Origin: CAZGMN01 sp964526905
Lineage (GTDB): Bacteria; Acidobacteriota; Aminicenantia; Aminicenantales; Aminicenantaceae
Direction: 5' to 3'
DNA: 8,670 nucleotides
Assembly (NCBI GenBank): GCA_964526905.1
Contig: CAZGMN010000135.1
Location: 1 to 8,670, forward strand
In this document: one piece after another, positions 1 to 5,972 of the stretch
Position numbering within the stretch: position 1 is the first letter of the stretch
Layout of the letters: each line of letters begins with the position of its first letter
Position numbers and translations under genes: made by a program
Notes under the pieces: model-generated
What the model was told of the DNA's origin: nothing
Databases searched by the model: none
What the model saw: only the letters and a program-made list of their open reading frames with translations

Positions 1-208
1 ATTCAATGGTGGAATAGACCCTGTTTTCCTTTAACTTTTTTTCAGTCTCTTGGACAGAGAACATGTATTCTTGATTCAAATCCTTATAATTTTTCACGCT
101 GGCCAAGGTGATGGCTAAGACAAGAAGAATTAAGATAAGAGAGCCGAAGGAGAAACGGAAGGTCAATAAATTGTCATGAAATTCCTTTTTGGCTACTGTC
201 CAGACCAT
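1..208 (-). CDS. ABC-2 type transporter permease, N-terminal part
   Basis: This is the first 69 codons of a gene that runs off the left edge. The protein begins MVWTVAKKEFHDNLLTFRFS and then has one strongly hydrophobic segment at about residues 20-36 (FGSLILILLVLAITLASV), followed by a charged, probably periplasmic stretch that starts a large loop. A short cytoplasmic 'A-K-K-E-F' start followed at once by a membrane helix and a long loop is typical of ABC-2 family export permeases, which form the membrane part of an ATP-driven exporter; the ATPase would be a separate gene outside the window. The ATG at 206-208 is chosen because it is preceded by GGAATAGAAG and because an upstream ATG in another frame meets a stop after one codon. 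It follows a TolC-family gene on the same strand, so the two may serve one export system. The substrate cannot be told, and the family call rests on the N-terminus only. Confidence 0.72.
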   Translation of the reverse strand, partial: MVWTVAKKEFHDNLLTFRFSFGSLILILLVLAITLASVKNYKDLNQEYMFSVQETEKKLKENRVYSTIE

Positions 209-229
209 CTTCTATTCCATTCTTGGTAA

Positions 230-245
230 TGCAAAATCAGTGCCA
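230..245 (-). promoter_or_regulatory. sigma-54 (-24/-12) promoter of the ABC permease gene
   Basis: Read on the minus strand, the sequence is TGGCACTGATTTTGCA. It matches the sigma-54 consensus TGGCACG-N4-TTGCW at all fixed positions but one, with the essential GG (243-244) and GC (231-232) exactly ten bases apart. Transcription would start near 219-221, just before the GGAATAGAAG ribosome-binding region and about 12 bases before the ATG at 208. An enhancer-like array lies about 120-160 bp upstream, the usual distance for NtrC-type activators, and an NtrC-family gene is present at 3814. A weaker sigma-70-like pair lies just upstream (261-290). Confidence 0.72.
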
Positions 246-340
246 GAATGAATTAAGGTTTTATAAGACATCTAATCCAATTATTTTCAATATATTAGCC
301 TGCTGAGCATCAGTCGGGCTTCAAATAAATAATTCTCTCG

Positions 341-380
341 AGTGAAACACGTTACACATATATGTGTAATGATTTACACT
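341..380. promoter_or_regulatory. 40-bp tandem dyad array, probable NtrC-type enhancer
   Basis: Four 7-bp half-sites alternate in orientation with exact 4-bp gaps: AGTGAAA (341-347), TTACACA (352-358), TGTGTAA (363-369) and TTACACT (374-380). They form two 18-bp dyads spaced 22 bp apart, two turns of the helix. The inner pair also makes a perfect 18-bp palindrome (352-369). The same layout and nearly the same half-sites occur at 2483-2522 upstream of the TolC-family gene. The position, about 122-161 bp upstream of the predicted sigma-54 start, fits an enhancer for the neighbouring activator. Binding by that protein is inference. Confidence 0.6.
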
Positions 381-410
381 CCAAGGATAAATTTTGAGAT
401 TGCTGAAAAG

Positions 411-447
411 GGGACAGGCCACTTTTTTAAAAAAAGTAGCCTGTCCC
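411..447. repeat. REP-like palindromic hairpin (possible terminator)
   Basis: This is a 37-bp inverted repeat. The left arm is GGGACAGGCCACTTTTTT (411-428), the right arm 430-447, and they pair at 17 of 18 positions around a single central base. The end motif GGGACAGGC/GCCTGTCCC resembles palindromic units that recur in many bacterial genomes and are often tied to REP-associated Y1 transposases; that link is from general knowledge and copy number cannot be seen here. It lies 41 bp past the stop of the TolC-family gene, so the transcript hairpin, followed by CTTTTC, could also end that message. Confidence 0.6.
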
Positions 448-488
448 ATTATCATTATCCAAACAGAGCAACGCCCCTCTTTTCTTTT

Positions 489-2024
489 TTATATTTTGAT
501 ATTCTTCTTCTCAAGAGTTATTCCCAACGATTTGTCCAGCCGGGATAAAGAGAGGTTGTAATCGATCACGGACCTGAGCTCTGAGCTTCGGGCCAGGGCT
601 AAATCCCTCTGGTACTGGAGGACAAAATAGTTTGAGCTCAACCCGGCTCGGAGTTTTGCCTCCTCGGCTTCTAATTTCTGTTCGGCAAGCTCCCTGGCGA
701 CTTTGTAGGCCTGAACACGTTGATAGTCTGTCTCGACCGCCCTCAGCGCCGTCTTTATCTCCAGGAATGCCTGCTGTTCCTGATTCTTCAGTCTTAATTC
801 TGCCTGCTCCACTTCGACCTTGGCCCTGGCGTAGTCGGCACGGGAGAGAAAGGTATTGAACGGAATTTCGAGTGTCAAATAGACCGACCAATTTTTATAC
901 TTGAAATTAAAGGCGTCCTGCAGAGACTCTGATATTTTCCCCGGGATTGTCCCAATACGAATGCCGGTTAAGACGTCACCATTCTGATACAAAATTCGAT
1001 CCCCTGAGAGTCCGGGACTCCAATAACTGGCCCTGAGGTCTAAAGAAGGAAGAAGCTGATTCTTGGCGTAACCTCGGTCGATTTCTTTATTCTTTAAATT
1101 AATCTTGAGTTTTTTTAAGTCAGGGCGATTCTCCTTAGCTGTGCGAAAAGCCTCATCAAGGCTTATTTCCCTTTTCTCATAACCTGGCTTGTCAACAGGG
1201 ATGATGTCCTCAATTCCCTCTCCCTGAGGAAGATTGATGAGAGTTTTCAAGATGTCCACGTAATTTTTAACCAGAGCTTCAGCCTGAAGGATATCAGCTT
1301 GGCGTGAGGCCACTTCAGCTTGAGCGCTCAAGATTTCTTTTGGCGCCATGGTTCCTATCTCAACCTCTTTTTTTGTCTTGGACAGGGTGTCCTGCGCTAA
1401 ATCCAAAGACTGCCTTTTGACTTTAAGGCTTTCGATGCTGTAGACCAGGTTCCAGTAAGCCTCCTCAACATTGTAGATTGTGTCCAACAGGGTGCTTTTC
1501 AAATCGTTCCCTGATATCTCTCGATTATTATCGGCGATTCGAATCTCTCTCCTGCTCGTTCGAATTCCAAAATCCTTCAGCAGGGGCTGAACAAGACTGA
1601 ATCCCAGGGTGCTGCTGTAGACGGGATTGATCAGAAGAAGGCTTCTGTTCGTATCATTGATGTATGTCTCAAGAGAAATCGAAAAACTCCCTCCGCTGGG
1701 AATGAGCTGGCTGATCTCGGCTGAATAATCGTTGTAAGAAGTTTTGAGCTGTGTCGCAGATTCTATCCAGGAATAAGAAGCAGAATTTGTTTCCTGTTGG
1801 GTGTAATTGAAGCTGAGGCTGGGCAGAAACTTTTCTTTGGCTCGCGCCAGATTAATATCGGCAAGCTCAGGGTTGAGGACTTCGACGGCCACGCCGAGGT
1901 TATTCTTCACAGCCTGCACGATGCATTCCTCCAGTGTAAGCTCCTTCTCTTTCTGTTGAGCAAAGGAATTGGAAATGATGAGTGAAGCGATAAAAAAAGA
2001 AATCATAATTTTGTGTTTTAACAT
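489..2024 (-). CDS. TolC-family outer-membrane efflux protein
   Basis: A 511-residue TolC/OEP-family protein that would form a trimeric outer-membrane and periplasmic duct for an export pump. Residues 1-23 are a clear signal peptide (MLKHKIMISFFIASLIISNS then FA before QQ). The mature chain opens with LTLEECIVQAVKNN, the usual start of an OEP repeat, and two OEP-type repeats follow at roughly 28-250 and 280-490. Both are rich in long charged helices with heptad-like A/L spacing (for example around SAQAEVASRQADILQAEAL). Length is normal for the family. An ATG seven codons upstream (2045) is open, but the start at 2024 is chosen because AGGAGGT sits five bases before it. The same-strand ABC-2 permease lies 280 bp downstream, so this may be the outer-membrane partner of an ABC exporter. 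A sigma-54 promoter match and an enhancer-like array lie upstream, next to a divergent NtrB/NtrC-type pair. The substrate is unknown. Confidence 0.93.
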   Translation of the reverse strand: MLKHKIMISFFIASLIISNSFAQQKEKELTLEECIVQAVKNNLGVAVEVLNPELADINLARAKEKFLPSLSFNYTQQETNSASYSWIESATQLKTSYNDYSAEISQLIPSGGSFSISLETYINDTNRSLLLINPVYSSTLGFSLVQPLLKDFGIRTSRREIRIADNNREISGNDLKSTLLDTIYNVEEAYWNLVYSIESLKVKRQSLDLAQDTLSKTKKEVEIGTMAPKEILSAQAEVASRQADILQAEALVKNYVDILKTLINLPQGEGIEDIIPVDKPGYEKREISLDEAFRTAKENRPDLKKLKINLKNKEIDRGYAKNQLLPSLDLRASYWSPGLSGDRILYQNGDVLTGIRIGTIPGKISESLQDAFNFKYKNWSVYLTLEIPFNTFLSRADYARAKVEVEQAELRLKNQEQQAFLEIKTALRAVETDYQRVQAYKVARELAEQKLEAEEAKLRAGLSSNYFVLQYQRDLALARSSELRSVIDYNLSLSRLDKSLGITLEKKNIKI

Positions 2025-2028
2025 TTGG

Positions 2029-2035
2029 ACCTCCT
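2029..2035 (-). promoter_or_regulatory. ribosome binding site of the TolC-family gene
   Basis: The minus strand reads AGGAGGT followed by a 4-5 base gap and ATG at 2024. This near-perfect Shine-Dalgarno sequence decides the start in favour of the inner methionine, which also places the signal peptide at the very N-terminus. Confidence 0.85.
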
Positions 2036-2187
2036 CTCTTTTCAAATGTTGGCCGAGATGTTGTCATGAAAAGCGCAACAGCTTATCAGCATTCAATAAT
2101 TAGAAATCATAAAGGGCGAGAATTCAAGACAATAGCTCATTATGGATCAGGCCGGGTGTTTCGAAGACACGCAGATTTCCATTTCAT

Positions 2188-2283
2188 GGCGGACACTTCC
2201 GTTCGTTCACAGTCTGCAAAGCAAAATTTATGCCAAGATGAATCATCTCCGACAGATTGCCGATTAGTCCGGCTGTGTCCGCC
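2188..2283. repeat. 9-bp inverted repeat pair in the tolC upstream spacer
   Basis: GGCGGACAC (2188-2196) is matched by its exact reverse complement GTGTCCGCC (2275-2283), and three further pairs form after a two-base mismatch. The enclosed segment holds the sigma-54 promoter match. It could be the stem of a large RNA structure, the ends of a small decayed element, or chance. Confidence 0.3.
2220..2235 (-). promoter_or_regulatory. candidate sigma-54 (-24/-12) promoter of the TolC-family gene
   Basis: The minus strand reads TGGCATAAATTTTGCT. It has GG (2233-2234) and GC (2221-2222) exactly ten bases apart and matches TGGCACG-N4-TTGCW at all but two fixed positions. Transcription would start near 2209, giving an untranslated leader of about 185 bases before the ATG at 2024. 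The dyad array at 2483-2522 lies about 275-315 bp upstream, within reach of an NtrC-type activator through DNA looping. Confidence is lower than for the permease promoter because the leader is long and the match lies in a possible coding remnant. Confidence 0.52.
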
Positions 2284-2482
2284 CCAATCTTAATGGCTCA
2301 GGTCAGGTGGCTCGAAAAAAAACCGCTCTTTCTCCACTGTCAATTCATAGGGGAATCCTGTCTGTCCGGCCCTCGCCTGGCGTATAAACAATTTATCCCG
2401 ATTGAGGGTATAAAAAGCATAGAGCTTCTTTTCTTGAAAATATTCTTCTCATAGCCAAGCATCTATTAAAGGCTCAGCAAGA

Positions 2483-2522
2483 TGAGTAAACACTTACTCA
2501 ATAATGTGAAATCTTTTACTCG
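2483..2522. promoter_or_regulatory. 40-bp tandem dyad array, probable NtrC-type enhancer
   Basis: Four 7-bp half-sites alternate in orientation with exact 4-bp gaps: TGAGTAA (2483-2489), TTACTCA (2494-2500), TGTGAAA (2505-2511) and TTACTCG (2516-2522). The first dyad is a perfect palindrome and the second is degenerate on its left side. The two are 22 bp apart, exactly as in the array at 341-380. The TGAGT...ACTCA outer bases recall the sites described for the NtrC-family regulator ZraR, which is an analogy only. The array sits between the divergent TolC-family and kinase genes, so it could serve tolC as an enhancer and also affect the kinase/regulator promoter. Confidence 0.62.
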
Positions 2523-2528
2523 TTTTTA

Positions 2529-2557
2529 TTTCCATTTGCCTCTATTTTATGTATGAT
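2529..2557 (+). promoter_or_regulatory. weak sigma-70-type promoter for the kinase-regulator operon
   Basis: TTTCCA (2529-2534), a 17-base spacer and TATGAT (2552-2557) resemble -35 and -10 boxes (four of six and five of six matches). Transcription would begin near 2564, shortly before the ATG at 2583 and after the upstream ATG at 2553, which supports the inner start of the kinase. Confidence 0.3.
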
Positions 2558-2582
2558 ATTGAAGCAGAAAAAAGCCGGATAC

Positions 2583-3812
2583 ATGAATATCAAGAATAAG
2601 CTTCTCAAGAGAACTCCTAAAGTCCATCCCTGGCTCTTTTTTAAAGAACTGGAAAGCAGCCTGAACCTCATCGAGGACCTCGACCAGATCGGGCTCAACT
2701 TTTTGGGCCGGATAAAAGAAATTATTCCTGTCAGAAAGCTTTTGCTCATCATCTACGACCAAGACTTGGGAAAGTTCAAGCTCAGCAATTCTCTCGGCTA
2801 CGATGAATCCGAGATAAAAAAAATTCTCTTCAACCGCGGCGACCGGCTGATGAGATGGCTCAAAGTCAACCAGACCTATTTCCACATAAAAGAGCAGTCC
2901 GGCGTCTTCGATTATCTCACCAAAAAAGAAAAAGATATCCTCACTGCTCTTGGTATTGAAGTCTGCTTTCCATTGATATCGATGAACAGACTGATTGGAG
3001 TTATTTTTTTGGGCGCCAAGGAAAATAATGAGAACTTTTCAAAACAGGAGCTCTCCCTCATCCTCTCCCTCACACCTCAGACGGGGATAGCCCTTGAGAA
3101 TGCAATTCTTTACAAGGAACAGAGGGAAAGATTTCGAAGAATGTCGAGAGCGGACAAGCTGGCGATGATCGGAGAATTGGCGGCAGGCGCGGCTCACGAG
3201 ATCAGGAATCCTTTAACCGCCATCAAATCATCGCTCCAGTATCTGAAAACAAACAGCCAGGATGAAAAGAAGAACAGGCTCCTGGACAACGCCCTGGAAG
3301 AAACAGAACGGATAGACGAAATTTTATCAGGACTTCTCTCCTTCTCCAGGCCCTCAGAGATAAAAAAGGAAAAGGGAAATTTAATAGAAACTCTGGAGGA
3401 GAGCCTGGAGCTCATCTCCTTTCAGCTGAAAAAACAGAAGATTAAAGTTATCCGCGATTTCCCGCCTTCGCCCCTTTACTTAAAAGGAGATAAAGCCCAG
3501 CTCAAGCAGCTCTTCCTCAACCTCTTCCTGAACTCCCTTCAAGCCATGAGAGATGGCGGTGAGCTGAAGATTGAAGTCAATCCTTCAGAAGACGGAAAAG
3601 TCCTGGTTGCCATCATCGACACAGGAGAAGGAATTCCGGAGGAAAGCCTGGATAAAATATTCGACCCTTTCTTCACCACCAAGAAAGGAGGAACAGGATT
3701 GGGCCTCTCCATCTGTTACGGAATCGTTCAATCCCATCAGGGCGAGATAGAGATAAAAAGCAAGGTCGGCCAAGGCACAACAGCCTTGGTCAGGCTGCCT
3801 CTTTTTGACTGA
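2583..3812 (+). CDS. soluble GAF-domain sensor histidine kinase (NtrB-like)
   Basis: A 409-residue cytoplasmic histidine kinase with no membrane segment. Residues about 20-180 form a GAF-like sensor domain (strands such as VRKLLLIIYDQD and NRLIGVIFLGAKE). The HisKA dimerisation domain has the phospho-accepting His205 in GAAHEIRNPLTAIKSSLQYL. The HATPase domain shows the N box (LFLNLFLNSLQAM, Asn317), G1 box DTGEGIP (346-352), F box FDPFFTT (from 360) and G2 box GTGLGLS (370-376), so all catalytic motifs are intact. The H-box type is that of kinases paired with NtrC regulators, and the partner gene follows directly. An ATG at 2553 would add ten residues, but it lacks any ribosome-binding sequence and would overlap the best -10 box, so 2583 is preferred with moderate certainty. 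The signal sensed by the GAF domain is unknown; it must be internal or relayed by another protein. Confidence 0.92.
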   Translation: MNIKNKLLKRTPKVHPWLFFKELESSLNLIEDLDQIGLNFLGRIKEIIPVRKLLLIIYDQDLGKFKLSNSLGYDESEIKKILFNRGDRLMRWLKVNQTYFHIKEQSGVFDYLTKKEKDILTALGIEVCFPLISMNRLIGVIFLGAKENNENFSKQELSLILSLTPQTGIALENAILYKEQRERFRRMSRADKLAMIGELAAGAAHEIRNPLTAIKSSLQYLKTNSQDEKKNRLLDNALEETERIDEILSGLLSFSRPSEIKKEKGNLIETLEESLELISFQLKKQKIKVIRDFPPSPLYLKGDKAQLKQLFLNLFLNSLQAMRDGGELKIEVNPSEDGKVLVAIIDTGEGIPEESLDKIFDPFFTTKKGGTGLGLSICYGIVQSHQGEIEIKSKVGQGTTALVRLPLFD

Positions 3813-3813
3813 A

Positions 3814-5190
3814 ATGAAATTCAAGATTCTGGTCATCGACGACGAAAAGAACATCAGGGATATTTTCTCGCTTCTGCTCGAGGAAAAAGGATATCTTGTA
3901 GAAACAGCGGAGACGGGCGAAGGAGGTCTATCCAAAGCCCGCAAATTATCTCCGGATATCATCCTTCTCGACATGAACCTGCCCGACCTCTCAGGAATAG
4001 AAGTGCTGACGCGTATCAAGAAATTCCTCCCCCGGGCTGAGGTGATCATCATCACCGCCTTTGGAACAGTGAAGAGCGCAGTCGAAGCCACAAAATTAGG
4101 AGCATACGATTATCTGGAAAAGCCGGTGGATAACGAGGAATTGCTGCTCCTCATCTCCCGCGCCCTTGAAGTGAAAAGACTGCTCCAAGAAGTGGAAGAA
4201 CTGAAGTCAGAGCTTTCCGAGCGTTACAGGTTCTCCAATATCATCGGCACAAGCAGCAAGATGAATTCCATCTTCCAGATGATGGGAAAGATCGCAAGAG
4301 TGGACGGGACTGTGCTCATCACCGGCGAGAGCGGCACAGGCAAAGAGCTTGTGGCCAGAGCCATCCATTTCAACGGTCCGCGAAAAGATGGACCCTTTGT
4401 CGTGGTCAACTGTGGAGCCATTCCCAAGGATTTAATCGAATCTGAGTTCTTTGGCCATACCAAAGGAGCTTTCACAGATGCCAAAACTGAAAAGACAGGA
4501 AAGTTTGAGCTGGCCCACAAGGGAACAATCTTTCTGGATGAAGTCGGCGAACTCTCGCCAGAAGCTCAGGTCAAACTCCTCCGTGCCCTGGGAGAGAAAG
4601 AAATCTCCAGGGTCGGAGGGACAAAGACAATCCCCATCGATGTCAGGGTCATTGCCGCCACCAACAAAGACCTGGAAGGAGAGGTGCGGAAAGGAACTTT
4701 CAGGGAAGACCTTTATTGGCGTCTGGCTGTCCTCTCTGTCCACCTTCCTCCTCTCAGAGAAAGGAAGGCGGACATCCCTCTTCTTTGTGAGCACCTCATC
4801 AAGAAGTACAGCGAGGAGATAGGAAAAGAGTCCAGAGGAGTGAGCGAGCAGGCTTTGGAATATTTGATGAATTATTCCTGGCCGGGGAACATCCGCGAGC
4901 TGGAAAGCGTCATCTACGAAGCCATGGTTCTGAGCGAGAAGCCTTTGATAGAAGAAGACGACCTTCCGCCGAGAATAAGAGGCGCTGCTTCAGAAAAAGA
5001 AGATATCTTCTTCGAACCCGGAAAGCCTTTAAGCCAGGCAATCCAGGGCTTGACTGAAAAAGTGGAGAAAAGATTGATTGAGAAGGCGCTCGAGGAAGCA
5101 GGCAGGAACAGGACAAAGGCTGCTCAAAAGCTGGGCATCAGCCGCAAAACCCTTTTCAACAAGATGCTTCACTACAAGATCCGAAGCTAA
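3814..5190 (+). CDS. NtrC-family sigma-54-dependent response regulator
   Basis: A 458-residue full-length bacterial enhancer-binding protein. The receiver domain (1-120) has the acidic pair Asp9/Asp10, the phospho-acceptor Asp53 (ILLDMNLPD), Thr81 and Lys103 (YLEKPVD). The AAA+ domain (about 145-375) has Walker A GESGTGKE (171-178), the GAFTDA loop (218-223) that contacts sigma-54, and Walker B FLDE (240-243). A Fis-type helix-turn-helix lies at about 425-456 (RNRTKAAQKLGISRKTLFNK). Every element needed for phosphorylation-controlled activation of sigma-54 polymerase is present. It starts one base after the kinase stop, so the two are translationally coupled; a TTG at 3805, overlapping the kinase by eight bases, is an alternative start. 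No strong Shine-Dalgarno is visible for either. Likely targets are the two -24/-12 promoters in this window, each with an upstream dyad array. Confidence 0.95.
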   Translation: MKFKILVIDDEKNIRDIFSLLLEEKGYLVETAETGEGGLSKARKLSPDIILLDMNLPDLSGIEVLTRIKKFLPRAEVIIITAFGTVKSAVEATKLGAYDYLEKPVDNEELLLLISRALEVKRLLQEVEELKSELSERYRFSNIIGTSSKMNSIFQMMGKIARVDGTVLITGESGTGKELVARAIHFNGPRKDGPFVVVNCGAIPKDLIESEFFGHTKGAFTDAKTEKTGKFELAHKGTIFLDEVGELSPEAQVKLLRALGEKEISRVGGTKTIPIDVRVIAATNKDLEGEVRKGTFREDLYWRLAVLSVHLPPLRERKADIPLLCEHLIKKYSEEIGKESRGVSEQALEYLMNYSWPGNIRELESVIYEAMVLSEKPLIEEDDLPPRIRGAASEKEDIFFEPGKPLSQAIQGLTEKVEKRLIEKALEEAGRNRTKAAQKLGISRKTLFNKMLHYKIRS

Positions 5191-5211
5191 ATTGATATAT
5201 CGCTTCTTATA

Positions 5212-5236
5212 AAAGAAAGATATTTCTCTTTTTTTA
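5212..5236 (+). terminator. weak candidate terminator after the regulator gene
   Basis: AAAGAAA, a short loop and TTTCTCTTT can pair with one bulge and run into a T-rich tract just after the regulator stop codon. The stem has little GC and is not convincing. The rest of the convergent gap 5191-5307 is AT-rich with no other clear structure. Confidence 0.25.
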
Positions 5237-5307
5237 ATTTTTTGTTTTTCAACAATAGACAAAACCTATTATGCTTCCTTTTTTAAGCGGACCCTATATT
5301 AAGAAAT

Positions 5308-5937
5308 TTATTCATATCTTACTTCTATACCATCTGTCTTATTCTGTTTAAAAAAGAAAATAAAACGCTCTAAAGAATCATTATGAGCATCAATCTTTTT
5401 TGTAAATTTTTTATATTTCCTCAGAAGAAATTTTTCCAAGTAAGGAGGAAAAATGAAAGATATTCCAGATGTCATAAAAACATCCTTAAATGGCACGAGT
5501 CTGATAAACAAGAGCAATCCTGGCACCGCAGTTCTGCTGAAAGCAATATCTATGAGTTTTAGATTACTCTTTTTATTCAATAGATCATTCAAAAATAAAA
5601 TATTGTCTGATTTTGAGATAAAAATGGCTTTGAATAAAGAAGTGTATGATGATAGCAAAGCATTTAATATTTCTTTTTCTGTATCGTCCTTCCCGCCTAT
5701 TTTATTTATATAAATCTCAATAGCATTTTTATCTTCCGCTTTGTATTCATGGAGAGCGAAATCCATTAGAACGCTTGTTTCATCCTCACTGTCAAACACC
5801 ATTACGTCTCCCTGGACAATGCCCAACAACTTCCCTGATTTTAATACGACTTCTCGATCTAGGCATGCCCGCATCATTTTATGGTTTAAATCTCTGCAAA
5901 CCTTTCTATATATTTTATACTCTTCGATTAATTTCAT
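5308..5937 (-). CDS. conserved-looking protein of unknown function, AT-rich
   Basis: A 209-residue protein starting MKLIEEYKIYRKVCRDLNHK. I do not recognise a named family. It has no signal peptide and no clear membrane span, and many Lys, Asp and Glu residues, so it should be cytoplasmic. Stretches that look constrained are GKLLGIVQGDVMVFDSEDETSV (by content), LLSSYTSLFKAIFIS, and TAVPGLLLFIRLVPFKD followed by MTSGISFIFPP. The start at 5937 is chosen because AGGAGG lies eight bases before it; an ATG at 5961 is open but its own AGGAGG is only three bases away. It begins 35 bp after the stop of the SH3/barrel gene on the same strand, so the two are probably co-transcribed. Base composition is unlike its neighbours: 5341-5400 is 23% GC by count, against 58% in 4561-4620 of the regulator gene, which hints at separate origin. 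A specific function cannot be assigned. Confidence 0.75.
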   Translation of the reverse strand: MKLIEEYKIYRKVCRDLNHKMMRACLDREVVLKSGKLLGIVQGDVMVFDSEDETSVLMDFALHEYKAEDKNAIEIYINKIGGKDDTEKEILNALLSSYTSLFKAIFISKSDNILFLNDLLNKKSNLKLIDIAFSRTAVPGLLLFIRLVPFKDVFMTSGISFIFPPYLEKFLLRKYKKFTKKIDAHNDSLERFIFFFKQNKTDGIEVRYE

Positions 5938-5945
5938 GATAATTC

Positions 5946-5951
5946 CCTCCT
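5946..5951 (-). promoter_or_regulatory. ribosome binding site deciding the start at 5937
   Basis: The minus strand reads AGGAGG eight bases before the ATG at 5935-5937. The alternative ATG at 5961 has an AGGAGG only three bases ahead, which is too close for good initiation, so the inner start is preferred. Confidence 0.6.
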
Positions 5952-5972
5952 CAGACGACATAATCCTCCTTT

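Larger units (their letters stand above)
2184..2448 (-). pseudogene. possible decayed coding remnant in two frames
   Basis: In the spacer upstream of the TolC-family gene the minus strand is open in one frame from 2448 to a TAA at 2290-2292. This frame has 52 codons, no start codon and a TGA immediately before it, and its translation is protein-like (it includes KLYAFYTLNRDKLFIRQ and YELTVEKERFFFEPPDL). Where it ends, another frame is open from about 2297 to a TGA at 2184-2186 (includes GADTAGLIGNLSEMIHLGIN). One frameshift near 2293 would join them into about 87 residues. No family is recognised, and the frames may be open by chance. The sigma-54 promoter match at 2220-2235 lies inside the second frame. 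Confidence 0.22.

Noticed and set aside
261..290. Sigma-70-like pair TTGAAA - 18 bp - TTATAA on the minus strand upstream of the permease
   Set aside because: The region is AT-rich so such pairs are common, and the -24/-12 element at 230-245 is a far more specific match. It could still be a secondary promoter.
342..548. 68-codon plus-strand open frame over the spacer and tolC end
   Set aside because: It reads through the enhancer array and the hairpin, has no ribosome-binding site and overlaps the end of the TolC-family gene.
2066..2454. Plus-strand open frames of 75 and 65 codons in the tolC upstream spacer
   Set aside because: They lack ribosome-binding sites and family resemblance; the minus strand looks more protein-like in the same segment.
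2483..2500. Perfect palindrome TGAGTAA-N4-TTACTCA read as a TetR/AcrR-type operator for an efflux gene
   Set aside because: No TetR-family gene is present, and the dyad is one half of a tandem array repeated at 341-380 near sigma-54 promoters, which fits the adjacent NtrC-family activator better. A TetR gene just outside the window is not excluded.
5254..5270. Short hairpin AATAG-N7-CTATT in the convergent gap as a terminator
   Set aside because: The five-pair stem is AT-rich and is not followed by a clear T tract in the direction of either gene.
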